Origin: JBGPHT01 sp041484525
GTDB taxonomy: Bacteria > Acidobacteriota > Terriglobia > Bryobacterales > Bryobacteraceae
Length of the DNA: 16,373 nt
Reading direction: 5' to 3'
NCBI GenBank assembly: GCA_041484525.1
Contig: JBGPHT010000172.1
Location: forward strand, 1-16,373
Positions 1 through 7,960 of the stretch are shown in pieces (the stretch's first letter is position 1; every line of letters begins with the position of its first letter). Under the pieces are notes generated by a model. It saw only the letters and a program-made list of their open reading frames with translations, was not told the DNA's origin and did not search any database. The position numbers and the translations under genes were made by a program.

Positions 1-94
1 CGCACTTCGCGGGTTGTTCTCTCTCCAGTTACCCTTCTCACTTTCGCATTGAGGCGTACGCGGCTTTTTGAATTGAGGCCCGGACTCCTCGGCG
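1..94 (+). other. leader / possible end of an upstream gene
   Basis: Short segment before cobU. Two forward frames are open from the window edge. One stops with TGA at 69-71, leaving a 23-base gap to cobU. The other runs to a TAG at 121-123, inside cobU. Either could be the 3' end of an upstream gene, but neither tail is recognisable. I see no B12-box and no cobalamin riboswitch core in these bases. If the operon is riboswitch-controlled, the element must lie further left. No clear Shine-Dalgarno sequence precedes cobU, which fits cobU being an internal gene of a longer operon. Confidence 0.3.
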
Positions 95-646
95 ATGTTA
101 ACACTGATTCTTGGCGGCGCTAGAAGCGGAAAATCCCGGCTCGCTCAGCGGCTAGCTGCACGCTCTCAACGTGTTTGCTACCTAGCCACTGCTCGAACCG
201 GCGATGATGCGGAAATGCTGACGCGCATCGAGCGTCACCGCGCGGACCGGCCTGCTTCGTGGCGAACCATCGAAGAACCCCTTGCATTGGCCGACGCAGT
301 CGAGCGCGCGGCGCAAGACGCGGACGTCGTTCTCGTCGATTGCTTGACGCTCTGGCTCAGCAATCTATTCTGGAAACATCGAGACGGTACGCCGCAGCAC
401 GTGGAAGATGCTGCGCGCACCGAACTCCAGCTGATCACCGCCTCCGCTCGCCACTGCCACGTCATTCTCGTTTCTAATGAACTCGGTTGCGGAACAGTTC
501 CGGAACCCGCCGTGAGCCGCGCGTTTCGCGATACCCAAGGGCTCTTGAACCAGTGGGCCGCCGAGGCCGCGGATGAGGTGACCTTCACGGTCGCCGGGCT
601 CCCGCTCTACCTGAAAACGGCTCCACAGCAGGCAGGCGACCAATGA
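95..646 (+). CDS. cobU: Bifunctional adenosylcobinamide kinase / adenosylcobinamide-phosphate guanylyltransferase
   Basis: CobU (CobP) is a cytoplasmic enzyme of nucleotide-loop assembly. It phosphorylates adenosylcobinamide and then transfers GMP from GTP, giving adenosyl-GDP-cobinamide for CobS. The 183-residue protein is normal length for the family. The P-loop GGARSGKS is at residues 7-14. His48, in the conserved segment IERHRADRPASWRT, corresponds to the histidine that is guanylylated in the family. Further family blocks are VSNELGCGTVPE and RAFRDTQGLLNQ. The ATG at 95 is chosen because the P-loop then begins at residue 7, as in Salmonella CobU. The stop overlaps the cobB start (ATGA, 643-646), so the two are translationally coupled. 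Confidence 0.95.
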   Translation: MLTLILGGARSGKSRLAQRLAARSQRVCYLATARTGDDAEMLTRIERHRADRPASWRTIEEPLALADAVERAAQDADVVLVDCLTLWLSNLFWKHRDGTPQHVEDAARTELQLITASARHCHVILVSNELGCGTVPEPAVSRAFRDTQGLLNQWAAEAADEVTFTVAGLPLYLKTAPQQAGDQ

Positions 647-2001
647 ACATACCGCGGATTGTCGTTGCGGGAACCCACAGCGGTGTAGGCAAGACCACTG
701 TCGCAACCGGAATCATGGCCGCATTCCGCAGACGCGGTCTTCGGGTGCAAGGCTTCAAGGTTGGGCCCGATTTCATCGATCCTACCTTCCATCACGCCGC
801 GACGGGGAGGCCCAGCCACAACCTCGATGGTTGGATGTTATCGCGCGAAACCAATCTCGACGTCTTCGCACGCGCAATCGATGACGCTGACTTCGCTGTC
901 ATCGAAGGAGTCATGGGGCTCTTTGATGGAAAGAGCTCTCCGTCATTGTCGGGCACAACGGCGGAGATGGCCATCTGGTTGGACGCAGCGGCCGTCCTCG
1001 TGCTGGATGCGGCGGCTATGGCGGGGAGCGCGGCGGCTGTTGTGCACGGCTTCGATACCCTGGTCCCAGAGCTTCGGCTATCGGCGGTCGTTTGCAATAA
1101 GGTGGCGAGCGCCAAACACTACGGTTACCTGCGCGACGCGATCGCCGCGCGCTGCCGTCCAGTGCCGGTTGGATATCTTCCTCGCGACGCAAGCTTCTCT
1201 ATTCCCGAACGGCATCTGGGTCTTCATCTTGCGCACGAGGCGCTGACGGAGGATCGTCTTCGTCAACTCGCGGAGTGGATTGAATCGCATCTGGATCTCG
1301 ATCGCTTGTTGGAGTTGAGCGCGCGCCCCAAGCTTGCCATAACGCCGCTGAAGGAGCCGGCACGGAAACCCGAGCGTGCGCGTATCGGCATAGCCCGTGA
1401 CGCTGCCTTCTGTTTTTACTATCACGACAACCTGGAACTGCTGCGCACGCTGGGCGCCGAACTCATCGACTTCAGCCCGATCGCGGATCGTATGCTGCCC
1501 CCGGACTTGGATGGGATCTATCTCGGCGGCGGATACCCGGAATTGCACGCGGAAGCGCTGTCTACGAATGAGTCCATGCGAGCCGCGATCGCGGAATTCG
1601 TCGCGAACGATGCACCGGTCTATGCCGAATGCGGGGGCTTCATGTACCTGACGCAGGCCATTGTCAGCGCCGACGGGCAGCGCTGGCCGATGGCCGGAAT
1701 CTTCCCCACAACCGCCCGTATGCAGACGCGCCTGGCCAGACTGGGCTACATCGAAGTCGAAGACGGGGATACGGAAAGCTGGCTGGCACTCGGCGAGCGC
1801 GGACGAGGGCACGAGTTCCGCTATTCCGCCATCGATCCCATGCCGGAGAGCGTCCGTCGCGTGTATCGAGACCCGGCGGAAGGCTATCGCGTGCGGTCCG
1901 TTCTCGGCAGCTACATTCATCTGCACTTCCTCTCCTGCCCAAACTTCGCAGAAAGATTCGTCCAGAACTGCGCCGATTGGCGCGCACGGAGTTCAAAATG
2001 A
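643..2001 (+). CDS. cobB: Cobyrinate (or hydrogenobyrinate) a,c-diamide synthase
   Basis: CobB/CbiA is the glutamine- and ATP-dependent amidase that converts the a and c carboxylates of the corrin ring to amides. The 452 residues match the family length. The N-terminal dethiobiotin-synthetase-like ATPase domain carries the P-loop GTHSGVGKT (10-18). The C-terminal class-I glutamine amidotransferase-like domain has nucleophile Cys330 in AECGGF and the late motif GSYIHLHF, with His426 and His428. The block VGPDFIDPTFH is typical of this enzyme. The sequence does not settle whether the substrate is cobyrinate (cobalt present) or hydrogenobyrinate, so the cobB/cbiA name is a convention here. It overlaps both neighbours by 4 bases. 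Confidence 0.94.
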   Translation: MNIPRIVVAGTHSGVGKTTVATGIMAAFRRRGLRVQGFKVGPDFIDPTFHHAATGRPSHNLDGWMLSRETNLDVFARAIDDADFAVIEGVMGLFDGKSSPSLSGTTAEMAIWLDAAAVLVLDAAAMAGSAAAVVHGFDTLVPELRLSAVVCNKVASAKHYGYLRDAIAARCRPVPVGYLPRDASFSIPERHLGLHLAHEALTEDRLRQLAEWIESHLDLDRLLELSARPKLAITPLKEPARKPERARIGIARDAAFCFYYHDNLELLRTLGAELIDFSPIADRMLPPDLDGIYLGGGYPELHAEALSTNESMRAAIAEFVANDAPVYAECGGFMYLTQAIVSADGQRWPMAGIFPTTARMQTRLARLGYIEVEDGDTESWLALGERGRGHEFRYSAIDPMPESVRRVYRDPAEGYRVRSVLGSYIHLHFLSCPNFAERFVQNCADWRARSSK

Positions 2002-4391
2002 CCAAGCCCTTACTGCGTTCACTTCTCTGTTTGCCACTCGTCGGCGTGCTTGCAAGCGCCGCGGACGTCTCGGTGCGCATCGCCGATCCGCATCATGCCT
2101 CCATTTCCGGGGCGACCATCTCGCTGGTCTCACGAAATGGCGGCGAGACCCGCAAACTCACGACCGACTCGAACGGCTCGTGCCGTTTTAGCGGAATCGC
2201 GGAGGGTCAATACTTCGTCCAGGGCGAAGCGCCCGGCTTCGACCCCTCCCTACCAAAGCTTCTCGAATTGAGGGACGACGTGCTTGTCGAGGTCGCGCTC
2301 TCCCTTGGAGTAGCACAGGTGCGAACGACCGTCGTCGTGACCGCGTCCGGCACGCCGCAGACCACGGACGAGGTCTCCAAAGCCTTAACAGTTGTGGATG
2401 GCGACACGCTCAATCTGCGAGCCGATAGATCGGTGGGAGAGGCGCTGCTCGATGTGCCGGGGCTCCGCGTACAGCAGCTCGGCGGTCCTGGCTCGACCAC
2501 CTATTTCAAGATCCGGGGGCTGCGAAATGCGGATACCGCCGTGCTGGTTGACGGACTCCGTCTGCGCGACGCGGCCGGGACGCAAGCTGACGCGTCGGGT
2601 GTTCTGCAGGATCTCGTCATCACGAACACCAGCCAGGTAGAGGTACTGCGCGGCTCTGGATCTTCGCTATACGGAACTAATGCGACCGGGGGCGTGGTCA
2701 ACATTATCACGGACGAAGGCGGCGGACGTACGCGAGGCTCGGTGCTGGTCGATGGAGGCTCGCTCGGCACGGTTCGCGGAATGGCTCATCTGGCGGGCGG
2801 TTTCGATCAAGATCGCGTGCAGTATAGCCTCGGAGTCACGCACTGGAACGTGATGAGCGGCGTCGATGGCGACAGCCCTGCGCGAAACACCAGCGGACAA
2901 GGACAAATCACTTATCGGCTGTCCAGAATTGCAGCGATTTCCGCTCGGATCTACACGGGGGATTCATTCAGTTTCGTGAGACTAACGCCGCGTAGCGTGG
3001 GGACTCTGCCGTCCGTCGGCATTATCGACGCCGTGCCCGTCTCGTTATCCGAACAGCATCGGTACGAAGCCGGCACGCCGCTGTCGCAGCTTGTACTTGG
3101 GGGGGCGACGTTTCTGCCCGCCACCGACAACTCAGATAGCACGCGAGCTGGGCGGTTCTTCACCGGTGCGTTTCGGTTCACGGTCCGGCCGTCCGATCGG
3201 CTCGGCTTCGTCGCTCAATATCAGGACCTGAGCACCACACGAAATTACGGTGACGGGCCGGCCGGACCGGGAAGTCAGCCTGCCGGCACTTCTCTGTCTA
3301 AATATCTGGGCAACATTCAAACCGCGAGCGTCCGCCTTGATGCATCTGTGGGCAGGTTTCAACACTTTGACGCAGGTTACGAATTTGAGAATGAAAACTT
3401 TCAGAACCGGCTGCTGCCTCCGGCGCCCACCACCAGCTTCTTTGCCAACGTCACGCAGCGCAGCAACGCTGTCTTCGCGCAGGATCAACTACGATTCCTG
3501 GATGGCCGTCTTCAACTCGCTGGGGCCTATCGGGCGCAGTTCTTCGCGCTCGATCAACCGTACTTCCAGCCATTGACGGGCGCGCCGTTCACGGGACGGA
3601 CTTTCGCCGCGCCGCCCACCGCTCAGACAGGCGACGCTTCGGCTTCCTATACATTCCGCCGATCCAGCACGAAGGTTCGCACTCATGCGGGCCGTGGCTA
3701 CCGCGCTCCTTCGCTCTATGAACGCTTCGGCACCTTCTACGGAGGATCGAGCTACACGCTCTACGGGGACCCCGGCCTACGGCCCGATCGCTCCAGTTCC
3801 ATCGATGGAGGGATTGACCAGTTGCTGTGGAACTCGCGTGTGCAGCTCTCAGCTACATACTTCTACACGCGTTTGAACGAGGTGATTATCTTCGATACGT
3901 CGAGCGCAATTAATCCCGTCACAGATCCGTTGGGCCGCAGCGGCGGGTACCGCAACACGAGCGGCGGGATCGCGCGCGGAGCCGAGTTCAGCTCCTCCGT
4001 GGCCGCGACGCGTTCGTTGCAATTGACCGGCGCCTACACCTACACGGACGCGCGCCAGAGAACCCCGTTGGTCGCCGGCGTCTGGCGCACCTATGAAATC
4101 CCGCGGCATCAATATTCCATGTCGGCGACTCAGCGGTTCTCTCCACGGTTCACTGCGTTCTTTACTTATACGGGTGCATCCGATTATCTGGCTTCCGTTT
4201 CGGGCAAGGCTTTCCGGTTTAACGGCCCGGCGCGCGGTCAGCTTGGGCTCAGCTACCGCCGGCCTTTGAGCGAATTCCGCGCCATCCGTTTCTACGTCAA
4301 AGCCGACAACTTGTTTAACCAAACGTATTTTGAAAATGGTTTCCGCACCCCGGGAACGACCATGTTTGGTGGCACACAGTTCGAGTTTTAA
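1998..4391 (+). CDS. btuB: TonB-dependent outer-membrane receptor, probably for cobalamin/corrinoids (BtuB-like)
   Basis: Outer-membrane beta-barrel of 797 residues, predicted to import corrinoids with energy from TonB. The start at 1998 forms an ATGA overlap with cobB, has GGAG six bases upstream, and gives a signal peptide (basic MTKPLLR, hydrophobic core, ASAAD cleavage region near residue 21). The frame stays open upstream into cobB but that stretch is out-of-frame shadow. Order: a carboxypeptidase-regulatory-like domain at about 23-103, a TonB-box-like TTVVVTAS at 110-117, a plug at about 120-240 (FKIRGLRNADTAVLVDG, QVEVLRGSGSSLYG, GGVVNIIT), then the barrel ending in a C-terminal Phe. 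It is longer than E. coli BtuB, mainly because of the N-terminal domain. Corrinoid specificity is inferred from the operon. Confidence 0.85.
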   Translation: MTKPLLRSLLCLPLVGVLASAADVSVRIADPHHASISGATISLVSRNGGETRKLTTDSNGSCRFSGIAEGQYFVQGEAPGFDPSLPKLLELRDDVLVEVALSLGVAQVRTTVVVTASGTPQTTDEVSKALTVVDGDTLNLRADRSVGEALLDVPGLRVQQLGGPGSTTYFKIRGLRNADTAVLVDGLRLRDAAGTQADASGVLQDLVITNTSQVEVLRGSGSSLYGTNATGGVVNIITDEGGGRTRGSVLVDGGSLGTVRGMAHLAGGFDQDRVQYSLGVTHWNVMSGVDGDSPARNTSGQGQITYRLSRIAAISARIYTGDSFSFVRLTPRSVGTLPSVGIIDAVPVSLSEQHRYEAGTPLSQLVLGGATFLPATDNSDSTRAGRFFTGAFRFTVRPSDRLGFVAQYQDLSTTRNYGDGPAGPGSQPAGTSLSKYLGNIQTASVRLDASVGRFQHFDAGYEFENENFQNRLLPPAPTTSFFANVTQRSNAVFAQDQLRFLDGRLQLAGAYRAQFFALDQPYFQPLTGAPFTGRTFAAPPTAQTGDASASYTFRRSSTKVRTHAGRGYRAPSLYERFGTFYGGSSYTLYGDPGLRPDRSSSIDGGIDQLLWNSRVQLSATYFYTRLNEVIIFDTSSAINPVTDPLGRSGGYRNTSGGIARGAEFSSSVAATRSLQLTGAYTYTDARQRTPLVAGVWRTYEIPRHQYSMSATQRFSPRFTAFFTYTGASDYLASVSGKAFRFNGPARGQLGLSYRRPLSEFRAIRFYVKADNLFNQTYFENGFRTPGTTMFGGTQFEF

Positions 4392-4393
4392 CC

Positions 4394-5242
4394 ATGCACT
4401 CCAGACGATTCTGCGTTCTCACATTATTGCTTGCGGACTTCGCCATGGCCGCGGATATGCCGCAGCGGATCGTCTCTTTGTCTCCCGATTTGACGGAGAT
4501 GCTTTATGGCGTCGGAGCGTTCAATCGCGTCGTGGGGGTATCGAACTATGACACGTATCCTCCCGAGGCGGCGAAACTTCCCCGCCTTGGGCAATTACAC
4601 AGTCCGAGCTTCGAAAAACTCATAACGATGCGTCCCGACCTGGTGGTCATCAATAATGCACAAGCTCCCTTTCTGGAAGACACGCTTAACCAGCTAGGAC
4701 TTCGAGTTCTGAAGACGTCCAATCGGTCCCTGCAAGAGATATACGCCGCCATGATCGCCATCGGACATGCTACCGGGAATGAAAGCGAAGCTGCCAAATT
4801 AGTGGCAGCTACCCGCGGAGGACTCGATCACGTTGCGCGCAAGACATCCCAGCTTCCCAAGCCGCGAGTCGTGCTGATTGTCGATCGAACGCCCGGAACC
4901 CTGCGCGATCTGTACACCGCCACCGATGGCAGTTTTCTCGCGGAGTTGGTTGGAATCGCCGGCGGTCGAATTGCGGTGCCACCGGTCGAGAGCGGCTACC
5001 GAAAGCTGGCCAAGGAGGACCTGCTTGCCATCAATCCCGACATCATCCTCGACTTCGTTCAGGGAGCAAAGGGCCGCTTCGCGGGTGATCCCATGGAGGC
5101 TTGGCGGGAGATGCCCGAGCTGAAAGCGGTGCGCACCGGGAGTGTCCGCGGGGCAATTGGGGACTTCGTACCGCACGCCTCGCAACGCATCGTACAAACA
5201 GCGGAACTCTTCGCGAAGCTGATTCATCCCGAGCTCCAGTGA
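4394..5242 (+). CDS. btuF: Periplasmic corrinoid-binding protein of the ABC importer (BtuF)
   Basis: Class-III solute-binding protein (periplasmic binding protein family 2, PF01497), 282 residues. It should capture corrinoid in the periplasm and deliver it to BtuCD. A short signal peptide precedes AMA|AD at about residue 19. The mature start PQRIVSLSPDLTEMLYGVGA is the classic BtuF/FhuD opening, followed by VVGVSNYDTYPPEA and the conserved FEKLITMRPDLVVI. The second lobe carries LAELVGIAGG and LLAINPDIILDF. It starts only two bases after the receptor stop and its TGA shares one base with the btuD start. The btuB-btuF-btuD-btuC order supports a complete import system. Confidence 0.9.
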   Translation: MHSRRFCVLTLLLADFAMAADMPQRIVSLSPDLTEMLYGVGAFNRVVGVSNYDTYPPEAAKLPRLGQLHSPSFEKLITMRPDLVVINNAQAPFLEDTLNQLGLRVLKTSNRSLQEIYAAMIAIGHATGNESEAAKLVAATRGGLDHVARKTSQLPKPRVVLIVDRTPGTLRDLYTATDGSFLAELVGIAGGRIAVPPVESGYRKLAKEDLLAINPDIILDFVQGAKGRFAGDPMEAWREMPELKAVRTGSVRGAIGDFVPHASQRIVQTAELFAKLIHPELQ

Positions 5243-6021
5243 TGCCGCAGCCCTGGCTCGAAGCACATCATCTCGACTACGCCTACGCTAATGGGCCCTT
5301 GGTGGTGCGGGATGTCAGCCTGATTTCGACGCAGGGGTCCATGACGGCGGTGATCGGCGCCAACGGCTCTGGAAAATCCACGGTGATCCGCATGCTGGCT
5401 GGGTTGCTGAGGCCGCTGGCCGGAACGGTTCTGCTCGACGGCGTTCGGTTTGACGATTGGCAGCCGCGGTTGCGTGCCCGGGAAATCGCCTATGTGCCGC
5501 AATCGACGGCAACGGCTTTCCCGTTCCAGGTGATCGATCTAGTCTTGAGCGGCCGGACGCCGCACACGCTCAGGTTTCGCTTTGAGGGAGCGCGCGACGT
5601 GGAGAAAGCCATGGAGGCGCTGGAAAACGTCGGAGCCGCGCACTTGGCAAGTCGATCCTTTACCAGTCTTTCGGGAGGCGAGCGGCAGATGGTGATTCTG
5701 GCGCGCGCACTGGCTCAGGAGCCGCGATTACTGTTGCTCGACGAACCTTCGTCGTCGCTGGATCTGAAGCACCGCGCCGATCTGATCCGAACGCTCGCGC
5801 GGTTGCGCGAGACAAAGCATCTCAGTGTCATCATGATCACGCACGATTTGCAGTTGACCGGCTCGTTTGACCAGGTTCTGGCGCTGCGCTGCGGAGAGGT
5901 AGCCGCGGCGGGAACACCGGATGACGTTCTCCGGGACCATCTGCTCCGCGAAGTCTATGGCGATCCGAACGTGCGCGCACAGCGGATGGGAGATCAGACC
6001 TTGGTCTGGGTTGATTTATGA
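5242..6021 (+). CDS. btuD: Corrinoid ABC transporter ATP-binding protein (BtuD)
   Basis: Cytoplasmic ATPase of the B12 importer, 259 residues. Visible motifs are Walker A GANGSGKST (39-47), Q-loop Gln87 in YVPQS, signature LSGGERQ (143-149), Walker B LLLLDEP with D-loop SSLD (163-174), and H-loop His201 in ITHD. The family is FepC/BtuD-like (iron-siderophore/B12 group). The frame is open back to 5101, but the ATG at 5242 is chosen because it overlaps the btuF stop as TGATG, and because the domain begins at once (WLEAHHLDYAY). The stop lies in a short ATGA overlap with a 5-codon minicistron leading to btuC. Confidence 0.93.
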   Translation: MPQPWLEAHHLDYAYANGPLVVRDVSLISTQGSMTAVIGANGSGKSTVIRMLAGLLRPLAGTVLLDGVRFDDWQPRLRAREIAYVPQSTATAFPFQVIDLVLSGRTPHTLRFRFEGARDVEKAMEALENVGAAHLASRSFTSLSGGERQMVILARALAQEPRLLLLDEPSSSLDLKHRADLIRTLARLRETKHLSVIMITHDLQLTGSFDQVLALRCGEVAAAGTPDDVLRDHLLREVYGDPNVRAQRMGDQTLVWVDL

Positions 6022-6035
6022 GGGTACAGCGATGA
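6018..6035 (+). other. Five-codon minicistron bridging btuD and btuC
   Basis: An ATG at 6018 overlaps the btuD stop as ATGA, reads five codons (MRVQR) and stops with TGA at 6033-6035. That stop overlaps the btuC ATG (6032), again as ATGA. GAGGG at 6020-6024 is also a good ribosome-binding site for btuC, seven bases from its ATG. The layout could pass terminating ribosomes from btuD to btuC. It may equally be a by-product of the binding site. No function of the peptide is claimed. Confidence 0.4.
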
Positions 6036-7054
6036 CGACGCAAAGCGCCGAGCTACCGGTTGCCGTAGGTACGCGAGTTGTCAGAGCATTGGCGATTCTG
6101 ACGCTCATCTTGATCGTTTCCCTCGCGGTGGGCTTGGCGGTGGGCAGCCAACGGATCGATCCGGCCAGTCTATTCTCGGACTCCTTTTCGCGCACGTTAT
6201 TCTTTCGCCTCCGGCTGCCGCGGGTATTGATGGGCTTGGTGATTGGCGCCTCGCTCGCAGTCACTGGCGGCGCTCTTCAGGCGCTCTTCCGGAATCCGCT
6301 TGCCGATCCTTACACGCTAGGAGTGTCCGGAGGCGGAGCGCTGGGAGCAAGCATCGCGATTGCGCTGGGGTGGAGCGCGCGGGTCGCGGGCGTCCCTTTG
6401 GTATTCGCCGCCTCGTTCGCGGGCGCGATGCTGGCTGTTTCGTTGGTGAGAACGATTGCTCGCACCGGAGCGGTGGTTCTGCCCGGAGCGCTGCTACTCT
6501 CTGGGGTCGCGGTGAATCTGATTTCTGCCGCCGGCGTACTGACGATCCAATACGTGAGCGACCCCACCAGCGCGTTAAGAATCCTTCGTTGGCTCATCGG
6601 CAGCCTCGATGTGGTGGGGCTTGAACCCATCGGCCGAATGCTTCTTGTACTGGCGCCGGCATGGCTGGCGCTGCTGGCCCTGTCGCGGCAACTGAACGTT
6701 CTGGCGATCGACGAAGACACGGCCGCGACGCTGGGTGTTAATATCCGCCGCTGCGAGACGATCGTGCATACGCTGTGCGCCTTGATCGTCGGTGTAACCG
6801 TTTCCGCTGGCGGAGCGATCGGTTTTGTCGGATTGATCGTTCCCCACGCGGTGCGCCTGATGTTCGGCGAAGACCTGCGCATCGTGCTGCCGGGTTCGCT
6901 GCTGCTGGGAGCGGCGTTCCTGATTCTAGCGGACGCGCTAGCGCGGACCGTGCTTCCTTCGACCGAGCTTCCCGTGGGAGCCATCACCGGCCTGCTGGGC
7001 GGTCCGGTGTTTCTCTGGCTGCTGCGCCGCCGGCAACAGTATTCGGCTATGTGA
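6032..7054 (+). CDS. btuC: Corrinoid ABC transporter permease (BtuC)
   Basis: Inner-membrane permease of the FecCD/BtuC family, 340 residues, expected to have about ten membrane helices. Characteristic segments are RLPRVLMGLVIGASLAVTGG, ALFRNPLADPYTLGVSGGGA near the N-terminus, GFVGLIVPHAVR (coupling region that contacts the ATPase), and LPVGAITGLLGGPVFLWLL at the C-terminus. The frame is open to 5921, but that part overlaps btuD. The ATG at 6032 is preceded by GAGGG at 6020-6024 and gives a normal length, with the first hydrophobic helix at about residues 18-38. It follows btuD by ten bases. Confidence 0.93.
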   Translation: MTTQSAELPVAVGTRVVRALAILTLILIVSLAVGLAVGSQRIDPASLFSDSFSRTLFFRLRLPRVLMGLVIGASLAVTGGALQALFRNPLADPYTLGVSGGGALGASIAIALGWSARVAGVPLVFAASFAGAMLAVSLVRTIARTGAVVLPGALLLSGVAVNLISAAGVLTIQYVSDPTSALRILRWLIGSLDVVGLEPIGRMLLVLAPAWLALLALSRQLNVLAIDEDTAATLGVNIRRCETIVHTLCALIVGVTVSAGGAIGFVGLIVPHAVRLMFGEDLRIVLPGSLLLGAAFLILADALARTVLPSTELPVGAITGLLGGPVFLWLLRRRQQYSAM

Positions 7055-7058
7055 GGAG
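7053..7058 (+). promoter_or_regulatory. Ribosome-binding site deciding the start of the second BtuF-like gene
   Basis: GAGGAG at 7053-7058 overlaps the btuC stop. It sits five bases before the ATG at 7064, which is good spacing. A GTG at 7058, two codons earlier in the same frame, lies inside this motif and is therefore unlikely to be the start. Confidence 0.65.
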
Positions 7059-7063
7059 TGATC

Positions 7064-7960
7064 ATGAACAAACAGAGTGGTCCGAAACGCATCGTCTGCC
7101 TGACGGGAGAGACTGCCGAAACACTTTACCTGTTAGGCGAGGACGAGCGCATCGTGGGCATTTCTGGCTTCACCACCCGTCCGAAGGAAGCTCTACAGAA
7201 GCCCAAGGTCTCTACATTCACGTCGGCCAAGATCGAACAGATTCTCGAACTACGGCCGGATCTCGTGATCGGCTTCTCGAAACTCCAAGCGCAGATCGCG
7301 CACGATCTGATTCGAGCCGGAGTCAACGTACTGGTCTTCAACCAGCGATCCGTGGAGGAGGTATTGGAAACGATCCTTACCGTGGCGCGGATTGTCGCCG
7401 CCGAGTCTCGCGGACTCGCGCTTGTCGAACGCCTTCGACGAGAGCTCGCGCAGATCGCCGAAGCCGCCGGCAACTTTCCGCGCCGTCCACGAGTGTTCTT
7501 CGAGGAATGGATGGACCCGCTCATCAGCGGCATCCGGTGGGTGGAAGAACTGATCGAACTCGCCGGTGGAGAAGTCATCTTTCCGCATCTCCGTTACGAG
7601 CACGATGCAAAGCGCCGGATCGTCGAGCCTAGCGCGGTTGTGACCGGGAATCCGGAAGTCATTCTGGCTTCGTGGTGTGGGAGGAAAGTCAGCAAGGACA
7701 AGATCCGCGGGCGCGAAGGGTGGGCTGCCATCGACGCGGTTCGAACCGGCCACATCTACGAAGTCAGATCGAGTTACATTCTTCAACCAGGTCCCGCTTC
7801 CGTTACGGAAGGTGTGCGCCAATTGCATGCGATTTTGGCCAGCGTCGTGAACTGCGAACCGGCGGGGGGTCTCGAACCCTTGGAGCCGCTTGACCCGGAT
7901 GTGGCACGACGGGGCGCTGCGGCAAGAGAAGACGCGGCGAGACAGGAGATACGAATATGA
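7064..7960 (+). CDS. BtuF-like cobalamin-binding protein without signal peptide
   Basis: 298 residues with the same PF01497 fold as BtuF but no export signal: residues 1-8 are polar and the domain begins directly at KRIVCLTGETAETLYLLG. It is therefore predicted to be cytoplasmic. Family landmarks are RIVGISGFTTRP, KIEQILELRPDLVIGF, FFEEWMDPLISGIRW (about 145-159), ELAGGEVIFP, and LQPGPASVTEGVRQLHAIL. Signal-less BtuF relatives of this type are widespread in bacteria and usually annotated only as cobalamin-binding proteins. The exact role is not established. Residues from about 262 to the end are a charged Pro/Glu/Ala/Arg-rich tail that looks unconserved and contains the ribosome-binding site of the next gene. 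Its place between the permease and the adenosyltransferase suggests that it holds or hands over corrinoid in the cytosol (inference). It overlaps the kinase gene as ATGA. Confidence 0.85.
   Translation: MNKQSGPKRIVCLTGETAETLYLLGEDERIVGISGFTTRPKEALQKPKVSTFTSAKIEQILELRPDLVIGFSKLQAQIAHDLIRAGVNVLVFNQRSVEEVLETILTVARIVAAESRGLALVERLRRELAQIAEAAGNFPRRPRVFFEEWMDPLISGIRWVEELIELAGGEVIFPHLRYEHDAKRRIVEPSAVVTGNPEVILASWCGRKVSKDKIRGREGWAAIDAVRTGHIYEVRSSYILQPGPASVTEGVRQLHAILASVVNCEPAGGLEPLEPLDPDVARRGAAAREDAARQEIRI

Noticed and set aside
1..94. Cobalamin riboswitch ahead of cobU
   Set aside because: The segment is too short for the full aptamer and shows neither the B12-box nor the conserved core. One could exist left of the window.
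1078..1926. Long minus-strand open frame (282 codons) opposite cobB
   Set aside because: Shadow of the high-GC cobB coding sequence. The translation has no recognisable motif, while the plus strand carries clear catalytic residues.
1629..1997. Longer receptor start inside cobB
   Set aside because: The frame is open but the extension is Arg-rich shadow sequence. The signal peptide, GGAG site and ATGA overlap all place the start at 1998.
6310..7092. Minus-strand open frame (260 codons) opposite btuC
   Set aside because: Ser/Thr/Arg/Pro-rich low-information translation typical of the antisense of a membrane protein gene.
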